From positions 169,430 through 233,429 of the forward strand of contig NZ_JAQBOF010000035.1 in assembly GCF_028288185.1 (NCBI RefSeq): a stretch of DNA of 64,000 bases, read 5' to 3'. Within the stretch, counting starts at the first letter, position 1. Each line of letters opens with the position of its first letter. Made by a program: the position numbers and the translations under genes. Positions 43,370 through 53,123 of the stretch are shown piece by piece. Under the pieces are notes generated by a model. The model was not told where the DNA came from. It did not search any database and was given only the letters and a program-made list of their open reading frames with translations. The stretch is from Mucilaginibacter sp. (lineage in GTDB: Bacteria > Bacteroidota > Bacteroidia > Sphingobacteriales > Sphingobacteriaceae).

Positions 43370-43948
43370 TTATTTAATCCATTTAACCTTTTCGGCCAAA
43401 GGTACCATTCTGATACCTTTGGGATGTTCATCGGCATAACCAAAATATAAAACACCCATTACTTCGTCCTCGTCGCGTAATTTCAAGAACGCTTTCATAG
43501 CAGGTTTTAGTATCATGCCACCGGTACCCCAGTACGATGCCAGATTTAAAGCGGTAGCCCCCAATAATAAATTTTGCACCGCGCAAGCTGTAGCGGCCAA
43601 TTCTTCAAACGCGGGTATCTTAGCCAGATCTCCCCTACGCATAACGGCTATAATAACATGCGATGCTTTATCGCCCTGGTGCGCCAGGTTATCATAAACC
43701 CCTTGAGCAAACTCATCTGCACTAGTGTTTTGTTTATACATTTCGGCATGCTGATGGCAAAACGCAGCCGGTTCGGTATAAACAACAAATCGCCATGGCT
43801 CTGTAAGGCCATGGGTTGGTGCCCAATCGGCAAGAGCCAACAGGTCGGTTATTTGTTCATCAGGGATCTTATTCCCGTTCATCATAAAGGGTTTTATGGT
43901 GCGGCGGTTTTGGATGATGGTTTGTATGGTGAAAAATGTATCAGACAT
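43370..43948 (-). CDS. Nitroreductase family protein
   Basis: 192 residues, FMN-dependent nitroreductase fold. Motifs: IIQNRRTIKPFMM (FMN phosphate site), ADWAPTHGLTEPWRFVVYT, AVQNLLLGATALNLASYWGTG and VMGVLYFGYADEHP. Reduces nitro compounds, quinones or flavins with NAD(P)H. Monocistronic; physiological substrate unknown. Confidence 0.92.
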   Translation of the reverse strand: MSDTFFTIQTIIQNRRTIKPFMMNGNKIPDEQITDLLALADWAPTHGLTEPWRFVVYTEPAAFCHQHAEMYKQNTSADEFAQGVYDNLAHQGDKASHVIIAVMRRGDLAKIPAFEELAATACAVQNLLLGATALNLASYWGTGGMILKPAMKAFLKLRDEDEVMGVLYFGYADEHPKGIRMVPLAEKVKWIK

Positions 43949-44017
43949 AAAATGCTTTTAAATGAAACCCATAAAAGTAAAACGCAAATAAAATTTCATG
44001 TGGAATGAATTTTAAAT

Positions 44018-44764
44018 CTACTGTTCCAAAACCTGCCGTATAACATCCTTAAAGGCAGACAGGGTAATGGGTGACTGCCCCGAAACCGCAAAACGAACAA
44101 CCCGGCTTTTATCAACCACTACATACGATGGCAGGCTGTAAACATGATAAGCATTGCTAACCGACCCTGCACCGCCTATCAAATGTGCGTACAACAGTGG
44201 CTTTTGTTTTAATTTGGTCGCGGCAACTAGCTCATTACTATTCGTAATAGCCAATACTATCAGGTCCTCGGGGTTATGTATTTGTTTCAGGAAATCATTC
44301 AGACTTTGAAAAGCTTCGGTACAGGGCGGGCAGTCCGGGTCCCAAAAAATCAGTACAATAACCTTTCTTTCTAGGTCATCCCTATTAACAATATCAAGCA
44401 GCGGGGTAATATCAAATTGCGCGCCATCGCGTAATGGCGAATTTTTAATGGCCATTTGCGTTTTAAGCCTCTGGTACATTGCCATTTTTTGCTCCAGCGA
44501 TATTTTCATCAAAACAATTTTGCTGCCGGTCGCGTCAGACAGCCCGCCTGTTGACCGCATGGTATAGTCGCCGCTATTTAAAAGTTTACTGTATTGGTAA
44601 TAATGTAAGGCATTACCCTGTTCATCATAAACCACACGGTTAGTATCCAGGCGCACAGAATGCCTTATAACCGTGACAACTTGTTTTTTTGTACCTGATG
44701 TATCCTGGCTATGTGCAGCAAAGTGCAGCATACTTATTAAGCAAAGTATAAAAAAGCGCTTCAT
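44018..44764 (-). CDS. Secreted thioredoxin-like protein (TlpA type)
   Basis: 248 residues. Signal peptide about 1-19 (MKRFFILCLISMLHFAAHSQ). Residues 120-248 form a thioredoxin fold with the active site DPDCPPC (C145, C148) and a later cis-Pro loop (SLPSYVVVD). The N-terminal 100 residues are a family-unknown domain. A periplasmic thiol-disulfide role is likely. The start overlaps the E1 dehydrogenase stop by 4 bases, so translation is coupled, an odd pairing with a cytoplasmic enzyme. Confidence 0.87.
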   Translation of the reverse strand: MKRFFILCLISMLHFAAHSQDTSGTKKQVVTVIRHSVRLDTNRVVYDEQGNALHYYQYSKLLNSGDYTMRSTGGLSDATGSKIVLMKISLEQKMAMYQRLKTQMAIKNSPLRDGAQFDITPLLDIVNRDDLERKVIVLIFWDPDCPPCTEAFQSLNDFLKQIHNPEDLIVLAITNSNELVAATKLKQKPLLYAHLIGGAGSVSNAYHVYSLPSYVVVDKSRVVRFAVSGQSPITLSAFKDVIRQVLEQ

Positions 44765-47196
44765 CGATATATCGCCGGATATTTACCGGGATTGCTCTCG
44801 CTCATCATGGCGTAAACTGCTTCCACAACGTCATCAACAGATGGCTTGCTAAAGTAATCACCGTCTGACCCATAAGGCGGCCTGTGCTCTTTTGCGCTTA
44901 ATGTTTTTGGCGGCGAGTCTAAAGCGTAATAGCCGCTTTGGCCCTCCAGTACTTTTTGCAGGATATAAGCCGATGCCGCGCCAGGCAGATCTTCGTCAAC
45001 CACTAATAACTTATTGGTTTTTTGTAAAGACGCGCCACAAATATTATCCGTATCAAACGGATATAAAGTTTGCGGGTCAATCACTTCAATATTAACGCCC
45101 AGCTTCTCCAGTTCAACCGCGGCTTCCAGTACAATACGAAGAGTCGAGCCATAAGAAACTACGGTCATATCTGTACCTCCTCTTAATATCTCGGCCTTGC
45201 CAAGCGGAACGGTAAACTCGCCTATATTGGCAGGTAACTTTTCTTTTAAGCGATAACCGTTAAGGCACTCAATAACCAATGCGGGCTCATCACCACGGAT
45301 CAGCGTATTATACATACCGGCGGCCTGTGTCATGTTACGCGGCACACAAATATATAATCCGCGTAGCGTATTTAATATCATACCCAGCGGCGAGCCTGAA
45401 TGCCAGATACCTTCCAGCCTGTGTCCGCGCGTACGAACAATAACCGGCGCTTTTTGGCCGCCTGCTGTGCGATAACTTAAACTCGCCAGGTCATCACTTA
45501 AAACGGTTATGGCGTATAACAGGTAATCTAAATATTGTATTTCGGCAATAGGTTTAAGGCCGCGCATAGCCAGGCCAATACCCTTACCTACTATAGAAGC
45601 CTCACGAATACCGGTATCGGTTACACGCAGATTGCCAAATTTATTTTGCAAACCGGCAAAGCCCTGATTAACATCACCTATTGCGCCAACATCTTCGCCA
45701 AAGGCTACCAGGGTTTTATCGCGCTCAAAATTAGATTCAAAACAAGCGTTTAGTATTTCACGCCCATCTATCAATGGGGCATCTTCTGCATAATCTACAG
45801 GGTTTACCCTAACATTTAATGGCGATGAAGGCGACCCTGTAAACAGTTTAGAGTTAAATCGATCATGGTTTTTTATATTCTCCCGGGTCAACCATTCAGC
45901 TAAAGCAGTTTTTTCGGTGGACGTTTCCCAAACAGTTAATCTTAGTGCCTTGCGTATAGCAGCTACCGCGTCTTTACGGCCGGGGTCAATACAAGCTAAT
46001 AGCTCGGCAACAACATCTTCTAATTCGTTCTTTAATTCGGATACATGGGTTAATTCGCCAATTAAATGTACAGCTTCGTCAATATCTATCTTTATTTTAT
46101 CACCCAGTTTATTCCAGGCTTCGCGCTGACATTCGCGCACATATTTTTTCGCTTCGTCTTCTAAAGCGGTAACATTATCTTCAGTAATAATAGCCGATTC
46201 GACCATCCAGTTGCGCATTTGCAGCAAGCAGTCATGATCACCTTCCCAGGTTAAACGGTCCTTAGTTTTATAACGCTCATGAGATCCAGATGTAGAGTGG
46301 CCTTGCGGCTGCGTCATTTCAACAACGTGTATCAATACCGGCACATGTTCCTCTCTGCAAACAGCTATAGCGCGTTCATAAGTTTCGCAAAGCGCCACAT
46401 AATCCCAGCCGCGAACTTTAAATATCTCGTATCCGTTTGTACCATGTTCACGCTGAAAGCCCTTTAATATTTCGGATATATCCTCTTTAGTAGTTTGTAT
46501 ACTGGCAGGTACAGATATAGCATAAGCATCATCCCAAACAGAAATAGCCATAGGCACCTGCAATACGCCGGCGGCATTAAATACCTCGAAAAATAAACCT
46601 TCGGATGTAGCGCCATTGCCAATAGTGCCAAAAGCAACTTCATTACCGTTAACAGAAAAGGTATCTAACGATTTAAGTTCTTTGTTTTGGCGATATAATT
46701 TTGATGCATAAGCCAAGCCCAACAAACGCGGCATGTGGCCACTTGTAGTTGACATATCAGCCGAGCAATTCATGCTCTCCACCTGATTTTTCCAGCTGCC
46801 ATCAGCATTAATAAAACGGGTAGCGTAGTGGCAATTCATTTGCCTGCCGCCTGATGCAGGATCTTCCTCAATATCAGGGTTAGCATATAGCTGGCCAAAA
46901 AACTCTTTCAGGTTGCTCATGCCTGTGGCAAACATAAAAGTTTGGTCGCGGTAATAGCCCGCGCGCCAGTCGCCCTTACGGAAAACCTTAGCCATGGCTA
47001 ATTGGGCAACTTCTTTACCATCGCCAAATATGCCAAACTTAGCCTTTCCTGTTAGTACTTCGCGCCGACCTATTAAACTGGCCTGCCTGCTCTCGTACGC
47101 TATCCGGTAATCATTAATTACAATATTCTTGAAATCATCAAAACTTAGCTCAGCAAGATCTAATTTACCGGTACCAGAATTTGCAGTTTCGGGCAT
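44761..47196 (-). CDS. Alpha-ketoacid dehydrogenase E1 component, alpha-beta fusion
   Basis: 811 residues. Residues about 20-380 are the E1 alpha subunit with the thiamine-pyrophosphate motif near 193-200 (GNGATSEG; the usual GDG has Asn in place of Asp) and DDAYAISVP. Residues about 475-811 are the E1 beta subunit (VAFGEDVGAIGDVNQGF, EASIVGKGIGLAMRGLKPIAE, DEDLPGAASAYILQKV). Such fusions in Bacteroidota decarboxylate branched-chain 2-oxo acids and feed an E2/E3 encoded elsewhere. No E2 or E3 gene is nearby. It shares a message with the TlpA-like gene. Confidence 0.93.
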   Translation of the reverse strand: MPETANSGTGKLDLAELSFDDFKNIVINDYRIAYESRQASLIGRREVLTGKAKFGIFGDGKEVAQLAMAKVFRKGDWRAGYYRDQTFMFATGMSNLKEFFGQLYANPDIEEDPASGGRQMNCHYATRFINADGSWKNQVESMNCSADMSTTSGHMPRLLGLAYASKLYRQNKELKSLDTFSVNGNEVAFGTIGNGATSEGLFFEVFNAAGVLQVPMAISVWDDAYAISVPASIQTTKEDISEILKGFQREHGTNGYEIFKVRGWDYVALCETYERAIAVCREEHVPVLIHVVEMTQPQGHSTSGSHERYKTKDRLTWEGDHDCLLQMRNWMVESAIITEDNVTALEDEAKKYVRECQREAWNKLGDKIKIDIDEAVHLIGELTHVSELKNELEDVVAELLACIDPGRKDAVAAIRKALRLTVWETSTEKTALAEWLTRENIKNHDRFNSKLFTGSPSSPLNVRVNPVDYAEDAPLIDGREILNACFESNFERDKTLVAFGEDVGAIGDVNQGFAGLQNKFGNLRVTDTGIREASIVGKGIGLAMRGLKPIAEIQYLDYLLYAITVLSDDLASLSYRTAGGQKAPVIVRTRGHRLEGIWHSGSPLGMILNTLRGLYICVPRNMTQAAGMYNTLIRGDEPALVIECLNGYRLKEKLPANIGEFTVPLGKAEILRGGTDMTVVSYGSTLRIVLEAAVELEKLGVNIEVIDPQTLYPFDTDNICGASLQKTNKLLVVDEDLPGAASAYILQKVLEGQSGYYALDSPPKTLSAKEHRPPYGSDGDYFSKPSVDDVVEAVYAMMSESNPGKYPAIYR

Positions 47197-47495
47197 AGAA
47201 TTTTATTTAGAATGTAAAATTATAAATCTATTTTGTAATTAGTATAAACACCTAATAAAAGGTACAATTTATGGATAAGTTTTGAATTGGCACCATAACT
47301 TTTACATGGGAACATCATTGTTGTACATATACTGCTAATACTCAATATGATTTTATGAAAAAATATTTTGATTTTAATTATTGGGGGCGACATTATTACT
47401 TACACTTAGCATAATCTGCAACAAATAGTTAAATTTATCCGTTATAATGGTTTTTACATTAAACCTTTTATATTTGTAATACTCAAATCAACAAT

Positions 47496-47900
47496 ATGAA
47501 AAAACTAATTTTAATGTGCGCTGTAATTTTAGGTTTTGTGTTTAACGTATCTGCACAGGATAATCAAAAAGCCGAATTTAAATTTAACGAAGAAAAGCAT
47601 GACTTTGGTAAAATACCACAAGGCACGCCTGTAACTACTGTATTTACTTTTGTAAACACTGGCTTTGAGCCGCTTATTTTGGCAGAAGTTAGGCCTACTT
47701 GCGGTTGTACTATTGCTGATTATACTAAAACCCCTGTTAAAAAAGGCGAAACCGGTAAAATAACCATTACTTATAACGCGGCTGTAGTTGCGCCGTTTAC
47801 TAAAGCTATTATAGTAACATCAAACGCTAAAACGCCACAAAAATATTTAACTATTGTTGGCGAAGTCGTAGCCAAAGCTGCGGCACCAAGCACCAGATAG
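47496..47900 (+). CDS. DUF1573 domain protein, secreted
   Basis: 134 residues. Signal peptide MKKLILMCAVILGFVFNVSAQ. The mature domain is an immunoglobulin-like sandwich with the DUF1573 hallmarks HDFGKIPQGTPVTTVFTFVN and VRPTCGCT. A TATATTTG box at 47469-47476 fits the promoter -7 element. Function of the family is not established. A perfect terminator follows. Confidence 0.9.
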   Translation: MKKLILMCAVILGFVFNVSAQDNQKAEFKFNEEKHDFGKIPQGTPVTTVFTFVNTGFEPLILAEVRPTCGCTIADYTKTPVKKGETGKITITYNAAVVAPFTKAIIVTSNAKTPQKYLTIVGEVVAKAAAPSTR

Positions 47901-47957
47901 CGATTAAGACCACAACCCTTGATCTCTGCAAAAAGATAAAGGGTCTAAATACATAAC

Positions 47958-47987
47958 AAAAAGGCCCGAAATATTTCGGGCCTTTTT
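47958..47987. terminator. Rho-independent terminator after the DUF1573 gene
   Basis: Perfect palindrome AAAAAGGCCCGAAA with TTTCGGGCCTTTTT. Confidence 0.92.
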
Positions 47988-48047
47988 GTTTATACATTAT
48001 CTACTAATTCCATCGACAAAATATCATCTTTTTACTATTTTTGCAAC

Positions 48048-49274
48048 ATGCCAAATATATCGCACAAGGGGCAGCGAATGCCCGCTTCACCTATACGAAA
48101 ACTAACACCCTTTGCCGACAAAGCTAAACTGGAAGGCAAAACAGTATATCACCTAAATATCGGTCAGCCGGATATTGAAACTCCGGTGGGTATGATAGAC
48201 GCTATTAAAAATATCGATTTTAAAGTTTGGGCCTATACCCCGTCAGAAGGTACGCTATCTTATCGTAAACAACTTACTAAGTACTATAACAAGGCAGGCT
48301 ATAATATTACTCCAGAGGATATAATTGTTACCACAGGCGGATCGGAAGCTATATCTATAACCTTTATGACCTGCCTTGATGCCGGTGATGAGGTGATAGT
48401 ACCCGAGCCTTTTTACGCCAATTACAACAGTTTTGCAAGCCAGAGCGATATTGTGGTAAAACCTATATTATCACACATTAGCAATGGTTTCGCGTTGCCG
48501 CCTATTAGCGAATTTGAAAAGACCATAACCGATAAAACAAGAGCAATATTTATTTGCAGCCCTAATAATCCTACAGGTTACTTGTACTCGCGCGAAGAAA
48601 TGGAAGCCTTAAAAGCACTGGTTTTAAAGCATGATTTGTATTTATTTGCTGATGAGGCCTATCGCGAGTTTTGCTATAACAACCAGGAGTTTGTTTCGCC
48701 CATGCATTTAGATGGATTGGACGAGAACGTGATCATTATTGATACCGTAAGCAAACGTTACAGCGCATGTGGTGCGCGTTTGGGTTGTATTATTACCAAG
48801 AACCGTAAATTTTGGAATACCGCCATAAAATTTGCCCAGGCAAGGCTTAGCCCCGGCATGGTTGAGCAAATAGCCGGCGAAGCTGCTATTGACACGCCTG
48901 ACGAATATTTTGAAAGAGTAAAAGCCGAGTACACTACCCGCAGAAATACAATAGTGACAGCCCTTAACAATATGGACGGCGTTTATTGCCCTAATCCCGG
49001 TGGCGCGTTTTATGTGATGGCGCAACTGCCTATTGATGATTCTGACAAGTTTTGCCAATGGATGCTGGAAAAATTTAGCTATCAAAACCAAACTGTAATG
49101 ATGGCACCTGCCACAGGGTTTTACAGTACGTCAGGTGCCGGCTTAAAAGAAGTTCGCCTGGCTTACGTTTTAAACAATGATGACCTTGCAAAAGCCATGA
49201 TCGTTTTAGATGAAGCCCTGAAAGTATATCCCGGACGAACAATTGACAATGAACTATTAGCCGTAAGCTTATAA
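48048..49274 (+). CDS. PLP-dependent class I aminotransferase
   Basis: 408 residues, fold type I. Substrate-side N-terminus with LNIGQPDIETP, PLP contacts in GGSEAIS, NNPTGYLYS and DEAYREF, Schiff-base lysine K236 (DTVSKRYSACGARLG). Closest in style to aspartate/aromatic aminotransferases. In this genome it could supply the last step of Phe/Tyr synthesis, but it lies 9 kb from the aro operon, so that is speculative. A TATTTTTG box ends 5 bp before the ATG, suggesting a very short or absent leader. Confidence 0.9.
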   Translation: MPNISHKGQRMPASPIRKLTPFADKAKLEGKTVYHLNIGQPDIETPVGMIDAIKNIDFKVWAYTPSEGTLSYRKQLTKYYNKAGYNITPEDIIVTTGGSEAISITFMTCLDAGDEVIVPEPFYANYNSFASQSDIVVKPILSHISNGFALPPISEFEKTITDKTRAIFICSPNNPTGYLYSREEMEALKALVLKHDLYLFADEAYREFCYNNQEFVSPMHLDGLDENVIIIDTVSKRYSACGARLGCIITKNRKFWNTAIKFAQARLSPGMVEQIAGEAAIDTPDEYFERVKAEYTTRRNTIVTALNNMDGVYCPNPGGAFYVMAQLPIDDSDKFCQWMLEKFSYQNQTVMMAPATGFYSTSGAGLKEVRLAYVLNNDDLAKAMIVLDEALKVYPGRTIDNELLAVSL

Positions 49275-49323
49275 AACTATAAAAAACGGCGGCGATTAAT
49301 ATCGTTGCCGTTTTTTATAGTTT
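49274..49323. terminator. Long bidirectional terminator between convergent genes
   Basis: AAACTATAAAAAACGGCGGCG pairs with its reverse complement TTGCCGTTTTTTATAGTTT (one mismatch) across AT-TAAT-AT; it overlaps the stop codons of both converging genes. Confidence 0.88.
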
Positions 49324-50236
49324 ATTTAATTGTATGAGCTTTTGCCGGCACTGTTTGCAAGTAGGCATAAATGTCGTTAATCTCTTCATTCTTCAAAATC
49401 TTAAACTTAGGCATAGGAGGTTTAAGTTTCTCGCCATCGGGAGTAACCCCTTCTTTCATCGCCCGTAAAAACTGCTCTTGGGTATAATCGCCAATACCTG
49501 TATTTTTATCAGGCGTGATATTGGCGGCCTTTACAATAGTTCCATTTTCACCCTTAAATTTGATACCACCGGCTAAATAACCTTTAGTTTGATTTGGATA
49601 TTGATAATTTAATGAAGTAAGTTTTTTAGAATGACAATGAAAGCAGCCCAAATTGTCAACCAGGTAATAACCCATAGCTACATGATTACCATCCGAAGGC
49701 AACTTAACGTCTGCTTTATACGGCACGGGTTTGGCCTTTAAATTCATATAAGCTTTGCCTATAAATGTAAGATGTGTTACCCCAACAGTAGTGCCATCAG
49801 CTTGTACAGCGGCATCGTTTGATCGCAGATAAACAATAATGGCATTTATATCCTCATCGGCCATATTGGGGCGTAGCATATAATTTAAAAAACGTCCATC
49901 GCGCGCGATTCCTGTTTTAAGCAGATACCGTATTTCGGCATCGTTATAGTGGTCAATAACCCCTGTTTTTGAATGTGTGAGATTTGCTGAAACCACTTTC
50001 CCGGCGATACCCGGGATATCATGAATTGGCGCTCCGATAAATTTTTTAGTCAATTTATCATAATGACAACCGCCGCAAATACTATAGGTTAACACCTTAC
50101 CACGCTCAAACCGAGCGTCAGACGCTGTGGCCGTATAGGTATCTTTTGTGGTGGCAAATTGTGTTTTACAACTTATTATTACAGCCCCTATTATAGCGCT
50201 TATAATAATTGCAAGGGTAAGTCTTCTGTTTTCCAT
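49322..50236 (-). CDS. Di-haem c-type cytochrome lipoprotein
   Basis: 304 residues. Lipoprotein signal ending AVIISC (Cys 23). Two cytochrome c domains with haem sites CGGCH (54-58) and CFHCH (198-202), each followed by likely Met ligands (LRPNMADED; PMPKFKILKNEEINDIYAYL). It would carry electrons in the periplasm, often paired with PQQ- or FAD-dependent dehydrogenases. No such partner is adjacent. Confidence 0.9.
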   Translation of the reverse strand: MENRRLTLAIIISAIIGAVIISCKTQFATTKDTYTATASDARFERGKVLTYSICGGCHYDKLTKKFIGAPIHDIPGIAGKVVSANLTHSKTGVIDHYNDAEIRYLLKTGIARDGRFLNYMLRPNMADEDINAIIVYLRSNDAAVQADGTTVGVTHLTFIGKAYMNLKAKPVPYKADVKLPSDGNHVAMGYYLVDNLGCFHCHSKKLTSLNYQYPNQTKGYLAGGIKFKGENGTIVKAANITPDKNTGIGDYTQEQFLRAMKEGVTPDGEKLKPPMPKFKILKNEEINDIYAYLQTVPAKAHTIK

Positions 50237-50439
50237 GGTGTTTTCGATGCGATTTCCAATATCACCTAATCATTTATTAAACCAGCCCGGGTCTTAAAAG
50301 TTTAGCTTAATTACTCAGTGTTAGGTTAGCGATGTTATTTTGGCAGAAATGAGATATTGTTAGCTAACATCTCAAAAATTGGTATATTTGTTGTTCTATA
50401 ATCCGCTACTGCCACTAAACAGGGCAACTCTGCAAAAAT

Positions 50440-50806
50440 GGGGTCGACCGGAATTGACAGGATGGAGATGAGTATGTAAGCATGCAGCGCGTTGGATGAA
50501 TTAGCGCTTAAATCTGAACGTTCAAAATCACAAATGGCGAAAATAACTACGCCTTAGCTGCTTAATTTAGAATTTAGCTAGCTTTTGTCCCGCCGGTTCT
50601 CCGTTTTATTGGATCGGCAACCGGGGCATCGAAAAATGAAACTAGCCTGCTTAACGGTGTGCATAGCAGGCGAAACAAAACACCTAAGGAAGACGGTACA
50701 GGTAAGCAGCTGACCTTCCCCTTCCCTACAATTAAACAGATGCTAAGCACGTAGAAAGCATATCTTGTACCATGTTTGGACGAGGGTTCGAATCCCTCCG
50801 GCTCCA
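50440..50806 (+). ncRNA. ssrA: tmRNA (transfer-messenger RNA)
   Basis: 5' end GGGGTCGACCGGAATTGACAG is the conserved tmRNA start. The 3' end GGTTCGAATCCCTCC-GGCTCC-A gives the T arm and acceptor; GGGGTCG pairs with CGGCTCC. The tag frame at 50536-50565 reads GENNYALAA then TAA, close to the known Bacteroides tag. tmRNA rescues stalled ribosomes and tags their products for proteolysis. The CCA end is not fully encoded. The 3' end is also an integration site (copy at 56106-56122). Confidence 0.97.
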
Positions 50807-50807
50807 C
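50791..50807 (+). repeat. att-like copy within ssrA 3' end
   Basis: AATCCCTCCGGCTCCAC, part of the T arm and acceptor of tmRNA; identical to 56106-56122. Confidence 0.7.
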
Positions 50808-50830
50808 AAAGTTCAATGTTAAAACAGACT

Positions 50831-50867
50831 AAAAGCCTGCAAATCAAATGATTGCAGGCTTTTGTTT
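50831..50867 (+). terminator. Terminator of ssrA
   Basis: AAAAGCCTGCAA (50831-50842) and TTGCAGGCTTTT (50852-50863) form a 12-bp perfect stem followed by GTTTTT. Confidence 0.88.
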
Positions 50868-51302
50868 TTAGTCAAATGACTATAGTATTCACCATTTCGC
50901 AATAAAAAGGAGCGCGATTCGGTGAGTATATTTTAAATTACCTACTCGCCAAAACGACTTATTGCTTTGATAATCAAGGTGTTAAAATTTTGAACATCTT
51001 GTAAAGATGTGATTGCAAGCTTAATTTTGTTTCACTTTTTAATGCTTAAAACATTATGAAAACTAATTTCAGCTTGCTTTTTTATTTAAAAAAGCCAAAA
51101 AACTATCAAAGCGGGCTATACAAGCGAAGCATTTTAATTTGTTTTTTAGCGGTGCTTCGGCCTTGACATTTCACCCGCCTTGCGCTTTTGGTGCCTAAGC
51201 GTTGAAAATGGGGTGGTGTGCGAAATACTTATTTTATTACCAAAATGTAACAATCAATACTTAAAATGTGTCTGTTTGATTGTACTTTCGTTTTAACGAA
51301 TA
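50868..51302. other. Intergenic region left of the sigma-factor gene
   Basis: No gene seen. Contains the arm-like TTCGGTGAGTA (50918-50928) and a related inverted copy TACTCGCC near 50942. No clear promoter match before the ATG at 51303. Confidence 0.4.
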
Positions 51303-51887
51303 ATGGGAGCCTATCATATTTTAACCGATTTGCAGCTGATCGATCTTTTAAAAAAAGATGATAAGGATGCATTTGCCGAGATTTATGGCCGTTATGCAGA
51401 GCAATTGGCAGGTTTCGCATCATCCAAATTATTTAACCTGGAAGATGCAAGGGATATTATCCACGACTTGTTTGTGAAACTTTGGATGGATAGGAAGCAA
51501 TTGCAGGTTAACAGTAATTTAAAAGCATATCTGTTTACTTTAGTACGTTATCGCATCGTTGATAAGATCAGGAAAAATGTTACCCGCGAAGAATACGCCG
51601 TAATGGTAATGGCATTAAGCACCGTTCATGAAATAACTATTGAGCAACAAATAGCCGCAAAAGAATTACAGAAGAACATCGAAAGATCCCTTGAAGAATT
51701 ATCACCGAGAGTAAAAGAGATCTATTTATTAAGCCGGGAACAAAATCTTAGCACCCCTGATATTGCTAAGCAATTGAAACTTTCGGAACAAACTGTAAAA
51801 AACCAGTTGACCGCTGCATTAAAACATTTACGTCAATCACTGACTGTAGTCACCACTACCGCCCTAACAATGTGGTTGCTTTCCTGA
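51303..51887 (+). CDS. ECF sigma factor (FecI-like)
   Basis: 194 residues. Region 2 (about 15-85) includes FAEIYGRYAEQLAGFASSKL and DARDIIHDLFVKLWMDRKQL; region 4 (about 125-180) includes ELSPRVKEIYLLSREQNLST and IAKQLKLSEQTVKNQLTAAL, a helix-turn-helix. A hydrophobic C-terminal tail (TALTMWLLS) is common in Bacteroidota FecI proteins. It should direct transcription of the downstream receptor operon when released by the FecR protein encoded next. Confidence 0.93.
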   Translation: MGAYHILTDLQLIDLLKKDDKDAFAEIYGRYAEQLAGFASSKLFNLEDARDIIHDLFVKLWMDRKQLQVNSNLKAYLFTLVRYRIVDKIRKNVTREEYAVMVMALSTVHEITIEQQIAAKELQKNIERSLEELSPRVKEIYLLSREQNLSTPDIAKQLKLSEQTVKNQLTAALKHLRQSLTVVTTTALTMWLLS

Positions 51888-51970
51888 GCTATTTTAACTC
51901 AAAAAAAATATTTCATTTTCTTATAGTACCAAACGTCATTTCAAACGACTACTGTCAAATTCTGATAGAA

Positions 51971-52960
51971 ATGAGTCGTAACCAAATCGAAGCCTTACTG
52001 GATCGTTATATCAAAGGCGAAGCATCAACGGAAGAAAATGCGTTGGTAGAACGCTGGCTGGAAAAGAATGGCAACTCCAATGCGGATTGGACAAGCTTGG
52101 ATCAATCAGGTAAAGACGAATGGCTTTCCAGTGTTTTTGGGGATATCAAAAACACTATTCGTGGCGGGGAAGCTAAAGTCATACAGTTGCCACAAAGGAA
52201 GCATTTTTTGTGGCGAAGCGTTGCCGCAGCCGCAGCGGTATTGATAATCTTTTCCGTGCTATACATAGAATGGCCAGCTTTACAAAGCCGCTTACACCCT
52301 GTACAGCTTACAGCACTTCAAGTACCCGTTAATCAAAAAAAGGAAATTACCCTTGCAGATGGCAGTCAGGTGTGGGTAAATGCTGGCTCGGAAATAAAAT
52401 ACCCGAAAGTTTTTACTGGCAAAGTCAGAGAAGTTTATCTTTCCGGGGAGGCTTACTTTGATATTGCGCATGATGCCCATAAGCCTTTTATCATTCACAC
52501 GGGTAACGTGGTAACCACCGTATTGGGCACAGCTTTCAATATCAGGGAAGACAAAAGCAAAAACACCATCGAGATTACTGTAACCCGTGGTAAAGTTAGC
52601 GTAGCAAACGGTGAAAAACTGTTGGGCGTACTTACACCAAACCAGCAGATCAGCTTTAATACGTTAAAAGAGGAAGCAATTAAGGAAACAGTAAATGCTG
52701 AATTGGTAATTGCATGGCAGCAAAGCGAATTGCATTTCGATGATGTGAGCTTTGCCGATGCTGTATCACAGTTACGACAGCGTTTTAATGTAAAAATCAA
52801 TTTCGCCAATGATAAATTAAAAGGCTGCCGCTTTACCGGAACTTCATTAAACGGCGAGAAATTGGATAATATCCTAAAAGTCATCTGCGCATTTAATAAT
52901 GCTACTTATCAAACTAAATCAGATGGCAGCATCGTTATCGACGGGGCAGGCTGCAAGTAA
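51971..52960 (+). CDS. FecR-type anti-sigma factor
   Basis: Start set at ATG 51971 (MSRNQIEALLDRYIKGEAST, a normal FecR N-terminus); the longer frame from 51872 overlaps the sigma gene with non-family sequence. 329 residues: cytoplasmic sigma-binding segment (1-80), one membrane helix (about 82-101), periplasmic FecR domain (about 112-215; EITLADGSQVWVNAGSEIKY, TVLGTAFNIR) and a DUF4974-like C-terminal domain (about 250-329) that meets the receptor's signalling domain. Confidence 0.93.
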   Translation: MSRNQIEALLDRYIKGEASTEENALVERWLEKNGNSNADWTSLDQSGKDEWLSSVFGDIKNTIRGGEAKVIQLPQRKHFLWRSVAAAAAVLIIFSVLYIEWPALQSRLHPVQLTALQVPVNQKKEITLADGSQVWVNAGSEIKYPKVFTGKVREVYLSGEAYFDIAHDAHKPFIIHTGNVVTTVLGTAFNIREDKSKNTIEITVTRGKVSVANGEKLLGVLTPNQQISFNTLKEEAIKETVNAELVIAWQQSELHFDDVSFADAVSQLRQRFNVKINFANDKLKGCRFTGTSLNGEKLDNILKVICAFNNATYQTKSDGSIVIDGAGCK

Positions 52961-53123
52961 CTATGAACCGAAATTAAAATGAAAAGTATTTAAGCTCATA
53001 TAAGCTTTTGTCCTCCAGGCGGGATAGAAAGTAAGAACCTGTAAACCGACGGTCATCGGCTTACAGGTATCCCGGAGAACCGGGGTTTTAAATAATCTGT
53101 AGTCACTTAAAACATTTAAAAGT

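Noticed and set aside
50574..50816. An 80-residue minus-strand frame (starting MNFVEPEGFEPSSKH) over the end of ssrA
   Set aside because: It lies entirely within and antisense to tmRNA. Its sequence follows from the tmRNA T arm and acceptor, a well-known false protein call.
51872..51970. Longer start for the FecR gene overlapping the sigma factor
   Set aside because: The added 33 residues do not resemble a FecR N-terminus; MSRNQIEALLDRYI at 51971 does.
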